Assembly (NCBI RefSeq): GCF_025464955.1 | Contig: NZ_JAODNM010000052.1 | Span: 1-64,000, forward strand | Direction: 5' to 3' | Length of the DNA stretch: 64,000 nt | Origin: Amycolatopsis sp. | Lineage (GTDB): Bacteria; Actinomycetota; Actinomycetes; Mycobacteriales; Pseudonocardiaceae | Part shown: one piece after another, positions 7,435-16,423 of the stretch | Layout of the letters: each line of letters opens with the position of its first letter | How positions within the stretch are numbered: position 1 is the stretch's first letter | Notes under the pieces: generated by a model | Database searches by the model: none | What the model was told of the DNA's origin: nothing | What the model saw: the letters and a program-made list of their open reading frames with translations, nothing else | Position numbers and translations under genes: made by a program

Positions 7435-9233
7435 CTTCTCCTGTTCGGCTTCGCCACGCGTGGATCCCGGTCGCACTCGCCGCGCTGCTCGGGTTTCCCT
7501 TGGTATCGGGCGACATCTACTATCAGAACCTGCTGATCATGACGTTCCTGCTGGCCATCGGCGCGAGCGGCTGGAACATCATGGGCGGGTACGCGGGGTA
7601 CCTGTCGCTGGGCAACAGCGCCTTCATCGGACTGGGTGCCTACACCACGGGCATCCTGGCCGCCAAAGCCGACGTCTCGCCGTTTCTGGGCTGCCTCGTC
7701 GGCGGCCTGACCTGTGCCATCGGCGCCGCACTGCTCAGCCTGGTCACGCGGCGCACCCGGGGCATGTACTTCGTGATCGTGACCTTCGCGACGATGCAGC
7801 TGCTCGGCGTGGTGGCCACGACCTGGTCCGGGCTGACTGGCGGTAGCCAGGGCCTGGCGTTGCCGCTGCCGATGTGGAGTCTGTCCTATCAGGACTGGCC
7901 GTTCTACTATCCGATGCTCGGCCTGCTCGTGGTGACTGTCGCCGTGTCGGCGTGGGTGCGGCGCAGCAAGCTGGGCCTCGGCCTGTTCGCGATCCGGGAC
8001 GACGAGGACAAGGCCGCGGGGCTCGGGCTGCGGACCGCGGTGTACAAGATGATCGCCTTCGTACTCGGCGGGACCTTTGTCGGTATCGCGGGTGGTATCT
8101 ACGCCTACTACGTGACGTTCCTGAATACGGCGGCCGTTTTCGACATCGTCACGAGCGTGCTCATCGTCCTCGCGGTGCTGCTTGGCGGCAGGGGCACCCT
8201 GTGGGGGCCTGTCCTCGGCGCGTTCATCGTCGCGCCGATCAGCAACTTCACCAGCACCGGCCTCGGCGGAGCCGACGCGGGCGCCATCCGGCTGCTGCTG
8301 TTCGGCGGTTTGCTCGGAGCCGTGGCCATCTTCCTGCCCCGTGGCGTCCTGCCGGTCATCGAGTCCTGGTTCCGCCGCCTGTTCGCGCGCGGCGTGGGGC
8401 ACGCCCCGCCACACGCGCACCGTTCGCGGGTGGGCAGCGGCCCAGCGGTCGACCGCGGCGCCGACGCGTCGGAAGTGCTGGTGGTGCGCGGTCTGCGCAA
8501 ATCGTTCGGCGGCCTCCGCGCGGTCGACGGTGTCGACCTGGACCTGGCGGGGGCACAGATCACCGGGCTCATCGGCCCCAACGGTTCGGGCAAGACGACG
8601 CTGTTCAATGTCATCGACGGAACCGTCCCCAGCCGGGACGGCACCATCACCGTCGGCGGTCGCCGGCTCGAACGGACGGGACGCCCCGGGCGCGCTCACG
8701 CCGGGCTCGCCCGTACCTACCAACTCCCCAGGCTGTTCGACGGGCTCACCGTGGTCGAGAACCTCGTCGTTCCCGAACGAAGGTTCGCCTTCGGCAGGCT
8801 GTGGACCAAGCGGGTCACCGCGGCCGAACGCGAACGGGCGCTGGCCGTCCTCGACGACCTCGGGCTCGCCGGTTACGCGGACGACAGTCCGGCCGGGCTG
8901 AGCTACGGACAGCGGAAACTGGTCGAGCTGGCCCAGGTCCTGTGGCTCGATCCGGTGCTGGTCATGCTGGACGAGCCCGCCGCGGGCATCAGCCCGGCCC
9001 TGTCCGCGCGGCTCGCGGACACGGTCCGGTCCCTGCGGCGGCGCGGGGTCGGCGTCCTGCTGGTCGAACACGACCTGGCGTTCATCGCCGGTCTCTGCGA
9101 ACAGGTCTACGTCATGTCTCGCGGCGCCATCATCGCGCACGGCTCCGTCGCCGACGTCAGCGCGGAGCAAGCCGTTGTCGACGCCTATCTCGGCGACACA
9201 CCCGTACCGGTACCAGCGGAGGGCCTCGCATGA
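7431..9233 (+). CDS. fused ABC permease-ATPase (LivM-LivG fusion)
   Basis: 600 residues made of two normally separate subunits. Residues ~1-310 are a LivM-type permease (NIMGGYAGYLSLGNSAFIGL, then many spans). A linker of about 35 polar residues follows, and residues ~345-600 form a LivG ATPase with Walker A GPNGSGKTTL, signature LSYGQRKL, Walker B VLVMLDEP and switch His LLVEHD. The gene overlaps both neighbours by ATGA. Fusion fixes the permease:ATPase stoichiometry and is known in some actinobacterial and proteobacterial Liv systems. Confidence 0.92.
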   Translation: MTSPVRLRHAWIPVALAALLGFPLVSGDIYYQNLLIMTFLLAIGASGWNIMGGYAGYLSLGNSAFIGLGAYTTGILAAKADVSPFLGCLVGGLTCAIGAALLSLVTRRTRGMYFVIVTFATMQLLGVVATTWSGLTGGSQGLALPLPMWSLSYQDWPFYYPMLGLLVVTVAVSAWVRRSKLGLGLFAIRDDEDKAAGLGLRTAVYKMIAFVLGGTFVGIAGGIYAYYVTFLNTAAVFDIVTSVLIVLAVLLGGRGTLWGPVLGAFIVAPISNFTSTGLGGADAGAIRLLLFGGLLGAVAIFLPRGVLPVIESWFRRLFARGVGHAPPHAHRSRVGSGPAVDRGADASEVLVVRGLRKSFGGLRAVDGVDLDLAGAQITGLIGPNGSGKTTLFNVIDGTVPSRDGTITVGGRRLERTGRPGRAHAGLARTYQLPRLFDGLTVVENLVVPERRFAFGRLWTKRVTAAERERALAVLDDLGLAGYADDSPAGLSYGQRKLVELAQVLWLDPVLVMLDEPAAGISPALSARLADTVRSLRRRGVGVLLVEHDLAFIAGLCEQVYVMSRGAIIAHGSVADVSAEQAVVDAYLGDTPVPVPAEGLA

Positions 9234-9976
9234 TCCACATCGAAGGACTGTGGGCAGGCTACGGCGGCCTGGACATCCTCCGCGGCGTCGACCTGCGTGT
9301 GGAGCGAGGCTCGGTCAACTGCATCGTCGGACCCAACGGGGCGGGCAAGTCGACCGTGCTGAAGACGATCAGCGGGCTGCTACGGCCTCGACGCGGATCG
9401 ATCGTCATCGACGGCGCCGACCTCGGCGGCACCCCGCCGGCGACGGTCCTGCACGCCGGCGTGGTCCAGGTCCCGCAGAAGAACGCGCTGTTCGCGAAGC
9501 TGACCGTGCGGGACAACGTGTTGATGGGCGGTTACATCCACCGCCGTCGGAGTAAGGACCTCGAGCGGCGGTACGGGCAGTTGGCGGAACAGTTCCCGCT
9601 CCTGGGCGAGCGCCCGGACGCCCCGGCCGGTTCCCTGTCCGGCGGCCAGCGGCGCACGGTGGAATTCGCCCGCGCGTTGATGCTCGAGCCGAAGGTGGTG
9701 CTGCTGGACGAACCCACGCTAGGCCTCGACCCGCTGAGCCTCGGGATCGTCCGCGACAGCGTGCTTGCCCTGCACGCCGGCGGTGTCACCGTGCTGATGG
9801 TCGAACAGAACGTGCGGTTCGGGCTGGCGCTGGCCGACCGGGCCACCGTGATGAGCGCGGGCCGGGTCGTGCTCACCGGCACTGCCGCGGAGATCCGGGA
9901 CAAGCCGGACCTGATGGACGTGTTCTTCGGCGCCGCGCGGCCCGGCGAGCGCGCCGTCCCCGAGCGAACCCCCTAG
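9230..9976 (+). CDS. branched-chain-type ABC transporter ATP-binding protein (LivF-like)
   Basis: 248 residues, a single nucleotide-binding domain. Walker A is GPNGAGKST, signature LSGGQRRTVE, Walker B VVLLDEPTLGLD and switch His region VLMVEQN (Gln-Asn form typical of LivF). It begins in a 4-bp overlap with the fusion gene and closes the transporter set. The next gene follows after 52 bp on the same strand and is probably part of the same transcript. Confidence 0.92.
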   Translation: MIHIEGLWAGYGGLDILRGVDLRVERGSVNCIVGPNGAGKSTVLKTISGLLRPRRGSIVIDGADLGGTPPATVLHAGVVQVPQKNALFAKLTVRDNVLMGGYIHRRRSKDLERRYGQLAEQFPLLGERPDAPAGSLSGGQRRTVEFARALMLEPKVVLLDEPTLGLDPLSLGIVRDSVLALHAGGVTVLMVEQNVRFGLALADRATVMSAGRVVLTGTAAEIRDKPDLMDVFFGAARPGERAVPERTP

Positions 9977-10028
9977 CCGGAATACCGGTTCACCGAACAG
10001 CCGTCCCCACTGGACTGAGGAGCACCCC

Positions 10029-11204
10029 GTGACCATTCGTGAAAGCCCGGAACTCGTCCGGCTGTTCACCACCTACACCGCCGATCCCGACAGCATCGGC
10101 CGGCACCTGACCCGGGCTGTCACCGCCCGTGGTCGCAACGACCCGCTGCTCGTCGCCACCGGCGCCGACATCGCGTTGTATCCCGGCGGCGGCAAACCAC
10201 CGGTGGTCGAAGGGTTCCGAATCTCGACGAAGGGGTTCAAAGAGCTGAGCGGTATCTCCCACCTCGGTCCCGCGGTGGCCAGCCTGGTCAATCTCCGCGC
10301 GTTGCTCGGCGACGGCTCCTGGCGAGCCCACGCCGAGCGTCTGCTGGCCGAGGTCAAGAACACCCGCGCCGCGAACGGAGTCGAGCTCTGGCGGGACACC
10401 CTCGCGGTCGAGGCCTACCGGGGGCGCGAACAGGAGATTGCCGACCTGGTCGACTACTCCTGCGCGGTGACCGCCCGCTACCTCACCGCGGCGCTTGCCG
10501 ACGAGGACTACCTCACCCCCGAGACACTCCGGTCCGACTTTCTCGCGGGCGGGGGTGATGTCGACCTTCCCGTGCCCGTGAACGACATGATGGTCGCGAC
10601 GTTCTTCCTCGCCGGCCTGGACATCGGCTTCCGCATCACCCGCTGGCTGAGCGCCCAGGACATCGACTGGGAACGGGCCATGGTCGTCATCGCCGGCCAG
10701 CAGGGGCGTCCGACGGCCGGGGTCACCTGGAACACCAGCAGCGTGGCGACCTCGATCCTCGGTGCCTCGGGCGGTCGCCTTCCGCTGGAACGGATGTACC
10801 TCGCCCCGCACGCCCCGACCTTCCCCACTCCGGTCGACGGCGACCTCACCGGGGTGATCGCGCTGGAGGAGCGGTTGCGCGGCATCTGGTGTGGCACCAG
10901 GGCCACCGTCGAGCTCGGCGCGGTGATGTTCGACGGCTATCCGCGGTACACCCCGGCGGGGGTGCGCTTCCCCGATGTCAGCGATACCACCGTCACCGAG
11001 GTCAGTGAAATGCCCGTCATCCACTCGGCCGAGGACATGCGCGCCATGGTCACCAGGCTGCGAGTCGTCCTCGAAGACCCGCGGCAACTGCTGTCCGGCT
11101 GCGTCACCGACTTCGCCGTCGCGTCACTTGCGGCGGTCGGCAACGACCCGACCCGGGTGGTGGTGCCCGGGCTCACCGGCGTCCACTACCCGACCGACCT
11201 GTAG
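10029..11204 (+). CDS. conserved-looking protein of unknown function downstream of transporter
   Basis: 391 residues from GTG 10029, preceded by CTGAGGAGC. It is soluble, with no signal peptide or membrane span. Alternating alpha/beta segments (LLVATGADIALYPGG, VASLVNLRALLG, VDLPVPVNDMM, RAMVVIAGQQG, GIWCGTRATVELGAVMF) look like an enzyme or sugar/amide-binding protein. I do not recognise the family with confidence. Position 52 bp behind livF-like and ahead of an aldolase relic suggests that it metabolises or processes the imported substrate. A role as a non-catalytic cytosolic partner cannot be excluded. Confidence 0.6.
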   Translation: MTIRESPELVRLFTTYTADPDSIGRHLTRAVTARGRNDPLLVATGADIALYPGGGKPPVVEGFRISTKGFKELSGISHLGPAVASLVNLRALLGDGSWRAHAERLLAEVKNTRAANGVELWRDTLAVEAYRGREQEIADLVDYSCAVTARYLTAALADEDYLTPETLRSDFLAGGGDVDLPVPVNDMMVATFFLAGLDIGFRITRWLSAQDIDWERAMVVIAGQQGRPTAGVTWNTSSVATSILGASGGRLPLERMYLAPHAPTFPTPVDGDLTGVIALEERLRGIWCGTRATVELGAVMFDGYPRYTPAGVRFPDVSDTTVTEVSEMPVIHSAEDMRAMVTRLRVVLEDPRQLLSGCVTDFAVASLAAVGNDPTRVVVPGLTGVHYPTDL

Positions 11205-11214
11205 TGGGGACAAG

Positions 11215-11350
11215 ATGGGGAATCCGTTCCTCGACCGCCTGCGCGCGCCCGACCGGCCACGACGCCGCCATGGTCGATCTGGAGCACAGCGCCATGTCGA
11301 CCGATGTGGCCGCCACGCTGTGTGCCGCGGCAATGCCTGGAACTTATTAA
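11215..11350 (+). pseudogene. HpcH/HpaI-type aldolase relic
   Basis: ATG 11215 opens with MGNPFLDRLRA, the usual start of HpcH/HpaI class II aldolases. About 55 bases on, in another frame, DAAMVDLEHSAMSTDVAATL matches the metal/substrate region (DxVLVDLEHGPMS...). A stop follows at 11348. The segment normally linking the two (about 25 residues) and everything after are missing, so the gene has suffered an internal deletion and a C-terminal truncation. It sits 10 bp after the preceding gene, suggesting the operon once ended with a pyruvate-type aldolase. Confidence 0.6.
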
Positions 11351-11656
11351 GGGTGTCCGGCGGTTGGTCGGTTGAGGTGGTGGGTTCGGCATTACTGCAG
11401 CAAGGACCGGGGCGAGTTTGTGCACGCGCGGGGGTCTCCGAGGGCCTGTCGCGTCATGTCGGGTGACTGGCGGGGCTGATGTGGCTGATGTGCCTGGTGT
11501 GACGTGTCGTGAAGGCCACCTTCATGGCGTAAGGCGTACTCAACTAGGCCTTGACGACGTCTCTTCCCTGCCGAAAGTGCCTTCGAGTGCTGCTCTGGAC
11601 CACCCCGACCCCCCTTAAGTTCCCAGGAATTGGTGCGCCGCGGCGGACAGCAGACG
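11351..11656. other. intergenic stretch with a GAAGGCCACCTTCATGG-type palindrome
   Basis: No gene seen. Around 11509-11531 there is an imperfect palindrome (GTGAAGGCCACCTTCATGGCG region) of a kind I recall between genes of Amycolatopsis. The rest is unstructured GC-rich DNA between the aldolase relic and the 3' end of the regulator on the other strand. Confidence 0.4.
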
Positions 11657-13945
11657 CTAAGGGGCCGGTGGGTGCTCGGCCAGTCGTGCGCGGAGGACGT
11701 CGGCGTCGGGGTGGTGCAGGTCGTCGAGGATGGCCAGGGCTCGCTGCCAGGAGTCGTTCGCGGCTGGGAAGTCACCCGCGGCCTGGTGGGTGTCGCCGAG
11801 GCGGGCGAGCGTGTCGGCCTGGGGATGGCGAGCACCCAGCTTCTGGAACAGCTCCAGGGCATTGCGGTAGCAGTCCTCGGCTTGCTGGTAGGCGCCGAGG
11901 TTGTGATGGGCGTAGCCGAGGCTGTCCCAAGTGTCCGCCTCGCCGTGCGTGTTGCCGACCGCTTGGTGCAGTTCGAGCGCTTGGGCGCAGTAGCGCAGCG
12001 CTTCGGTGTGTTGGCCCAGTTGGGTCTGCATCCAGCCGATCGCGTTCAGTGCTTCCGCCTGGCCCACCCGGTGCCCGGCCGCGTGGAACAACGCGTAGGC
12101 GGCTTTGCTCTGTTCCAGTGCCTCCGGGCGGGCGCCCTGCGCGTTGGACACGATGCCGAGGTTGGTGTAGCTGCGTGCCTGGCCGATCAGGTCGCCGAGC
12201 CGCTCGTCCAGCTCGAGCGCGAGCTGCAGGGTGGCCTGCGCGTCCGGATAACGACCGAGCCGGATGTACGCCCGGCCCAGTTCACGCAGGGACCATGCCT
12301 GGCCGTGCGGTTCACCCGCGCGTTCGGCTGCGGCGATCGCGGCGAGCTGGGTGGTGACCATTTGTGTCCAGTGCCCGGCCCGGATGCAGAAAGTTGCCAC
12401 GCTCCAGGCGAGTTGCCAGGCGTGGGTGTCGAGGCCGGCGTCGGCGGCGCGGTCGATGGCGGCCGGGAACACCGGGCGCTCGGCCGTGAACCACTGCCGC
12501 GCCTGTTCGTCATCGGTGAGTTCGTCGATGGAGGCCCCGGGCTGGGGTCCGGCCAGTGACAGTCGGTCGTTGGTCGGGGTGAGCAGCAGCGTCGCGGCGT
12601 GCGCGGTGTGCAGGTAGTGATCGAGCATGCGGTGCAGCGCGGCGTGGCGCGCCTGCTCGGTCTCTTCACTGTGTGCCCGGTCTACCGAGTAGGCCCGCAG
12701 CAGGTCATGGTAGTTGAATCGGCCGGTGCTGGGTTCGGTGAGCAACTGCGCTTTGATCAGCTCGGACAGGGCCGCGCGGGCCGGACCGGGTGGGCTTCCG
12801 GCGAGGCTGGCGGCGGCGGACACCGAGATGACCGGGCCTGGGTGCAGGCTCAGCAGCCGGAACATGCGTGCTGCCGCGGCACTTAGCGTCTGGTAGGACC
12901 AGGAGAACACGGCACTGACGTTGACGCTGGTGTCACCGATGTCCAGGCCGTGCAGCCGATCGCGGACATCGCGTAGCTGTGTGGCCAGCTCGGTCAGCGA
13001 CAGGGCAGGGGTGAGGGTGGCTCGTGCGGCGACGATACTCAGCGCCAGCGGCAGGTGTACGCACAACTCGATCAGGTCGCTGACGGCGTGCGGTTCGACG
13101 GCCAGTTGTTCCGGGCCCAGCCTGCTCGCCAGCAGGTCATGAGCTTCGGCGGTGGTCATCAGGTCCAGGGGGACGGCGCGCGCCCCCTCGTTGACGATCA
13201 GGCCGCCGAGGTGGTCACGGCTGGTGATGACGGTCAGGCACTGGGCCGAGCCCGGCAGCAGGGGCCGGACCTGGCTGGAGTCGCGGGCATTGTCCAGCAC
13301 GACGAGTATCTGCCGGTCGGCCAGCTCGGATCGGTACAACGCCGCCTGCTCGGCCAGGCCGGCCGGTATCCGTTGGGCCGGTACTCCGAGCGCGTCGAGG
13401 AAACCGCGGATCGCCTCGGCGGGCTGGACAGGCTCACCGCTGGGGTCGAAACCTCGGAGGTTCACATACAGCTGCCCATCGGGAAATCGATCCGCGACCT
13501 GGTGCGACCAGTGCACTGCGAGAGCGGTCTTGCCGACGCCCGCGGTGCCGTTGATCACCACGGTGTCGTTCCGGTCCAGCAGGCCGGTGAGTTCTTTGAG
13601 CTGGAATGCCCGGCCGGTGAAGCCCGCCACCGCGCGGGGCAGCTGCCGCGGTACCGCGGCGCTCGACTGTGTGGCCGGCTGCGGGACCGGTTCTGGGGGC
13701 GGGATCAGTGCGACCGGGATGGCATCTTCGCGCGCCGCCGCGAGCAACTGTTCCCGGCGGCCCGGATCGAGTCCGAGGGCCTCGGCGAGCATGCTCACCG
13801 AGGAGAGCCGCGGCTGTCGCCGCCCCGCCTCCAGCACGCTGATCGAGTGGGCCGACACCCCTGACCGGCCGGCCAGTTCGTCCTGTGTCCAGCCGACCGA
13901 GAGCCGACAGTCGCGCAGAAGTTCCCCAAAGGCATTGCTGCCCAT
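11657..13945 (-). CDS. XRE-type HTH / NB-ARC / TPR regulator (AfsR/SARP-partner-like, without SARP domain)
   Basis: 762 residues. Residues ~6-60 form a Cro/C1-type helix-turn-helix (WTQDELAGRSGVSAHSISVL). Residues ~105-380 form a STAND NB-ARC ATPase with Walker A GTAGVGKT (133-140), Walker B ILVVLDNA and the GLPLA-like motif HLPLALSIV. The C-terminus (~560-760) is a set of tetratricopeptide repeats. Proteins of this build act as ATP-switched transcriptional regulators in actinomycetes, often of secondary metabolism or secreted products. The upstream neighbours at 14.1-16.9 kb encode exported wall-active proteins and could be targets; that is inference. A strong inverted repeat lies just upstream of its start. 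Confidence 0.88.
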   Translation of the reverse strand: MGSNAFGELLRDCRLSVGWTQDELAGRSGVSAHSISVLEAGRRQPRLSSVSMLAEALGLDPGRREQLLAAAREDAIPVALIPPPEPVPQPATQSSAAVPRQLPRAVAGFTGRAFQLKELTGLLDRNDTVVINGTAGVGKTALAVHWSHQVADRFPDGQLYVNLRGFDPSGEPVQPAEAIRGFLDALGVPAQRIPAGLAEQAALYRSELADRQILVVLDNARDSSQVRPLLPGSAQCLTVITSRDHLGGLIVNEGARAVPLDLMTTAEAHDLLASRLGPEQLAVEPHAVSDLIELCVHLPLALSIVAARATLTPALSLTELATQLRDVRDRLHGLDIGDTSVNVSAVFSWSYQTLSAAAARMFRLLSLHPGPVISVSAAASLAGSPPGPARAALSELIKAQLLTEPSTGRFNYHDLLRAYSVDRAHSEETEQARHAALHRMLDHYLHTAHAATLLLTPTNDRLSLAGPQPGASIDELTDDEQARQWFTAERPVFPAAIDRAADAGLDTHAWQLAWSVATFCIRAGHWTQMVTTQLAAIAAAERAGEPHGQAWSLRELGRAYIRLGRYPDAQATLQLALELDERLGDLIGQARSYTNLGIVSNAQGARPEALEQSKAAYALFHAAGHRVGQAEALNAIGWMQTQLGQHTEALRYCAQALELHQAVGNTHGEADTWDSLGYAHHNLGAYQQAEDCYRNALELFQKLGARHPQADTLARLGDTHQAAGDFPAANDSWQRALAILDDLHHPDADVLRARLAEHPPAP

Positions 13946-13978
13946 TCGCCCCCCTGGAAACGGTCGGCTGCCGAAACG

Positions 13979-14017
13979 GCACAGCCGGTCTGACCATTAT
14001 CGGTCAGCCGGCTGTGC
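13979..14017. terminator. interrupted inverted repeat between regulator start and CHAP gene end
   Basis: Arms GCACAGCCGG (13979-13988) and CCGGCTGTGC (14008-14017) enclose a second pair CTGACC/GGTCAG around ATTAT-C. The total stem is 16 bp with one bulged T. It lies 54 bp past the stop of the leftward CHAP gene, so it fits a terminator. It also sits 34 bp upstream of the regulator start and could instead be that gene's operator. Confidence 0.6.
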
Positions 14018-14070
14018 GGGTTCAACCGCCTTCTGGCCCAGTGGGGGCCGGGCGTGGTTCAGGGGGTGTC

Positions 14071-14889
14071 CTAGAGGTGGAGCATCCACTGGAAGTCGGC
14101 CTGGGCGCTGCTCACGTGGACGTGTGAGCGAGTGCCGTAGGCGAGCGGGTTGTTCCAGTTGTATTCTTCGACGTCGAACGAGCCGTCGGAGTAGACCGCG
14201 TTGACGTAGGCGACGTGGCCGACCTTGTGGACGTCGTTGACGGCGATGGCGCCGACGGTCGGGGTGGTGTTGACCGTGACGCCGACGCGGCGGGCGGCGT
14301 CGTCCCACGTGCCGGCGTTGCCCCAGGTGGTTCCGCCGTAGGAGTTGCTGAAGTTCGGGACGCCGAGCCTGCTGGCGATCCGGTATGCCGCGAAGGCGGT
14401 GCAGTTGTCCTGGGCGAAGCCGCGGGCGTTGCCGTCGTAGTCGTTGGTGGGGCTTTGTGAGCCGCCACCCCCGGTGAGGAACTGGTGGCCGGCGTTGTTG
14501 TTTTTCAGCGTGGCGTTGAGATTGCCCTTCGCGCCGGATGCGAAGTCCTGGCTCGCCCCGCTGTAGCCGCTGTTGAAGTAGACCCGCACGGTCTTCCCGG
14601 TGCGGTTCCACACCGATGCCGCGTTGTTCTTCACACACACGCCCTGGCCGGCGCCGGCGCTCTTGAAGTCGTAACAGGTCGGCTCGGTTGCTCCGAGGTC
14701 GCTGACCGAGCCGGTGAAGTCGGAGACCGAGCCGGCCTCGCCGCTGTTGTAGTAGTAGCAGAACTCTCCGCTGTCGCAGGCCCCGTCCCGGCCCGCGGCG
14801 AACGCGGGCGAGGCGGTGGCGGCCAGGACGGGGGCGACCAGGGCCAGTGTGGCCCCGGCGACGGTGAGCATCTTGCTTGCGTTTCTCAC
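14071..14889 (-). CDS. secreted CHAP-domain amidase/peptidase with N-terminal I36-like domain
   Basis: 272 residues from GTG 14889 (site GGGAAA upstream). A Sec signal peptide ends near ASPAFAAG. Residues ~32-130 (DGACDSGEFCYYYNSGEAGS, then DFKSAGAGQGVCV and VRVYFNSGYSG) form an I36-inhibitor/crystallin-like domain. Residues ~150-272 form a CHAP domain with the nucleophile in DNCTAF, His in KVGHVAYV and a later EEYNW. CHAP enzymes cut peptidoglycan amide bonds. The fused N-domain may target or protect it. It is the last of four co-directional secreted-protein genes. Confidence 0.82.
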   Translation of the reverse strand: MRNASKMLTVAGATLALVAPVLAATASPAFAAGRDGACDSGEFCYYYNSGEAGSVSDFTGSVSDLGATEPTCYDFKSAGAGQGVCVKNNAASVWNRTGKTVRVYFNSGYSGASQDFASGAKGNLNATLKNNNAGHQFLTGGGGSQSPTNDYDGNARGFAQDNCTAFAAYRIASRLGVPNFSNSYGGTTWGNAGTWDDAARRVGVTVNTTPTVGAIAVNDVHKVGHVAYVNAVYSDGSFDVEEYNWNNPLAYGTRSHVHVSSAQADFQWMLHL

Positions 14890-14950
14890 GGTTTCCCTTT
14901 TCGGTTAAGTGAAGTGTCAATGAGCGGAGGGTGGCGTCCGGGGCTTCTGG

Positions 14951-15838
14951 TCAGTGCGTGCGCTGGTAGGCCTCCCAGGTGACGATCGGGATCCGGGGCC
15001 CGTCGTCGGCGCCGTGGTTGGCGAGGCCGTTGAAGCCGAGGTAGTAGTCACCGGTCTGGTTCTGGGCCTGGGTGGACAGGTCGGTGTCGTTTATCGCCGC
15101 GGCGTGGATGTGCCACGGCCAGTTGCCCTGGGACGGGTTGCGGATCCAGGCGGCGAAGCCGACCTGGCGCAGTGCACGGGCGACGGCGGTGCGGGTGGCG
15201 GTGGACATGCTGTCGATGTTGATGTCCACGACGCCGCCACCGTCGTGGGTGCCGGCGGAGCTCGGGTCGCCGCCAGGGTTGTAGGAGCCCTGCGCCAGCA
15301 CGAGGTGAAAGCCCAGCAGACGTTCGGTCTCGGTGAGCATCGCCTGGGTACGGTTGTTGACGGTGTACCCGTCACGCTGAACCTTCGCGCCCGGTCCGAT
15401 CACGCGGGTGATGGTGAACCGGCCCTGCCCGAGCGCGGTCAACGAACTCGCGCCGGGCAGCCCGTTCGCGGCCAGACCGGTGTATCCGAGCGAGCGCTGG
15501 TAGGCCGCATACGCGGTGATGGTCGTGGTTCCGAAGTAGCCGTCGACCCAGCGGGCGTCCAGCAGACTGCGGGCCTGCAGTGCCTGCTCAACGGCCAGAA
15601 CGGAGGCCTTGGCGCCCGGGGTCAGCGTGTTGTCGGCGCGCCGGGGATCGATCTGGGCGGCCAGGACGGTGGCCTCCATGTCAACGACGGGCAGCGCGGC
15701 AGAGGTCTGAGCCGGGGCCGACATCGGTCGTGGGGTTGCGGCTGAAGCCTGCGTCGCGCTCAACGCCAGGCAGCCCAGGACAGCGACGGTCGCGAGCAAC
15801 CCCGTAAAGGCGCCCCGGGTCCTCATCATGGTCTTCAT
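14951..15838 (-). CDS. secreted peptidoglycan-binding, M15-like carboxypeptidase
   Basis: 295 residues. Signal peptide (LLATVAVLGCLALSATQASA), then a peptidoglycan-binding helical domain around residues 75-135 (VDGYFGTTTITAYAAYQR). A C-terminal domain follows with GTHDGGGVVDINI and WPWHIHAA, which match the His-Asp-His zinc pattern of M15/D-Ala-D-Ala-carboxypeptidase-like folds. It probably binds and trims wall peptides outside the cell. ATG 15838 follows GGAAAGAAA; internal Met codons at 15829 and 15826 are possible alternatives. It lies 61 bp upstream of the CHAP gene. Confidence 0.78.
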   Translation of the reverse strand: MKTMMRTRGAFTGLLATVAVLGCLALSATQASAATPRPMSAPAQTSAALPVVDMEATVLAAQIDPRRADNTLTPGAKASVLAVEQALQARSLLDARWVDGYFGTTTITAYAAYQRSLGYTGLAANGLPGASSLTALGQGRFTITRVIGPGAKVQRDGYTVNNRTQAMLTETERLLGFHLVLAQGSYNPGGDPSSAGTHDGGGVVDINIDSMSTATRTAVARALRQVGFAAWIRNPSQGNWPWHIHAAAINDTDLSTQAQNQTGDYYLGFNGLANHGADDGPRIPIVTWEAYQRTH

Positions 15839-15886
15839 GCGGTGTTTCTTTCCGTTCGGTCGAAGATCTGGCCAGGGGTCAGCGGG

Positions 15887-16351
15887 TCAGCCACAGCGCT
15901 TGTCGGTTTTGCCGTCGGTCTCGTAAGAGCCGTAGAGCAGGGCGCCCTCGGCGTACGTGCACCTGCCACTGCCGGCGAAGCCGGGCGACCAGATCTCCGC
16001 CTGCCGGGTGTCGACGGCGCTATTGGCGACGGGGTTCGTCTCCACGCCGGAGGACTGAACCCAGATCTCGCCGATCGTCATGCTCCACGTTCCAGGGTGG
16101 CTGGTGCGGAAGGACTGCCACACGAAGGCGTACGCGAAGTTCTCGTGACAGCTCGGCGACCAGTACTGCTTGACGGACATGGCCGGTTGCTGGTGCTCGT
16201 CGTTCAGCACCTTGGTGCTGCCCACCTGGTACGCGTCGGAGCAGGACTTGATCGTGGACGCGGAGGCCGGTGCGGCCGCCACGATCATCGGGGTCACGGC
16301 GAGGGCGAGCGCGGTCAATGTGGCGGCGACGGACGGAATCGAACGCTGCAT
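15887..16351 (-). CDS. secreted DUF2690-like small protein (paralogue 1)
   Basis: 154 residues with a clean signal peptide cut near APASAST. The mature protein has four Cys and the pattern CSDAYQVGSTKVL, MSVKQYWSPSC, FAYAFVWQSF. This resembles DUF2690 exported proteins, in which a Cys-anchored beta fold presents a conserved Trp/Tyr face. The next gene upstream encodes a clear paralogue (VGSTKVL vs IGSTAYL, SVKQYW vs SVKQYK). The family has no established function that I can name. It shares the cassette with two wall hydrolases. Confidence 0.65.
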   Translation of the reverse strand: MQRSIPSVAATLTALALAVTPMIVAAAPASASTIKSCSDAYQVGSTKVLNDEHQQPAMSVKQYWSPSCHENFAYAFVWQSFRTSHPGTWSMTIGEIWVQSSGVETNPVANSAVDTRQAEIWSPGFAGSGRCTYAEGALLYGSYETDGKTDKRCG

Positions 16352-16423
16352 GGCTTCCTTCTGGTGGCGGGTGGGACAGGTGTCGGCGTGTTCTGTTCGG
16401 ACGTGGCGGCTGCCCAGGCCAGG

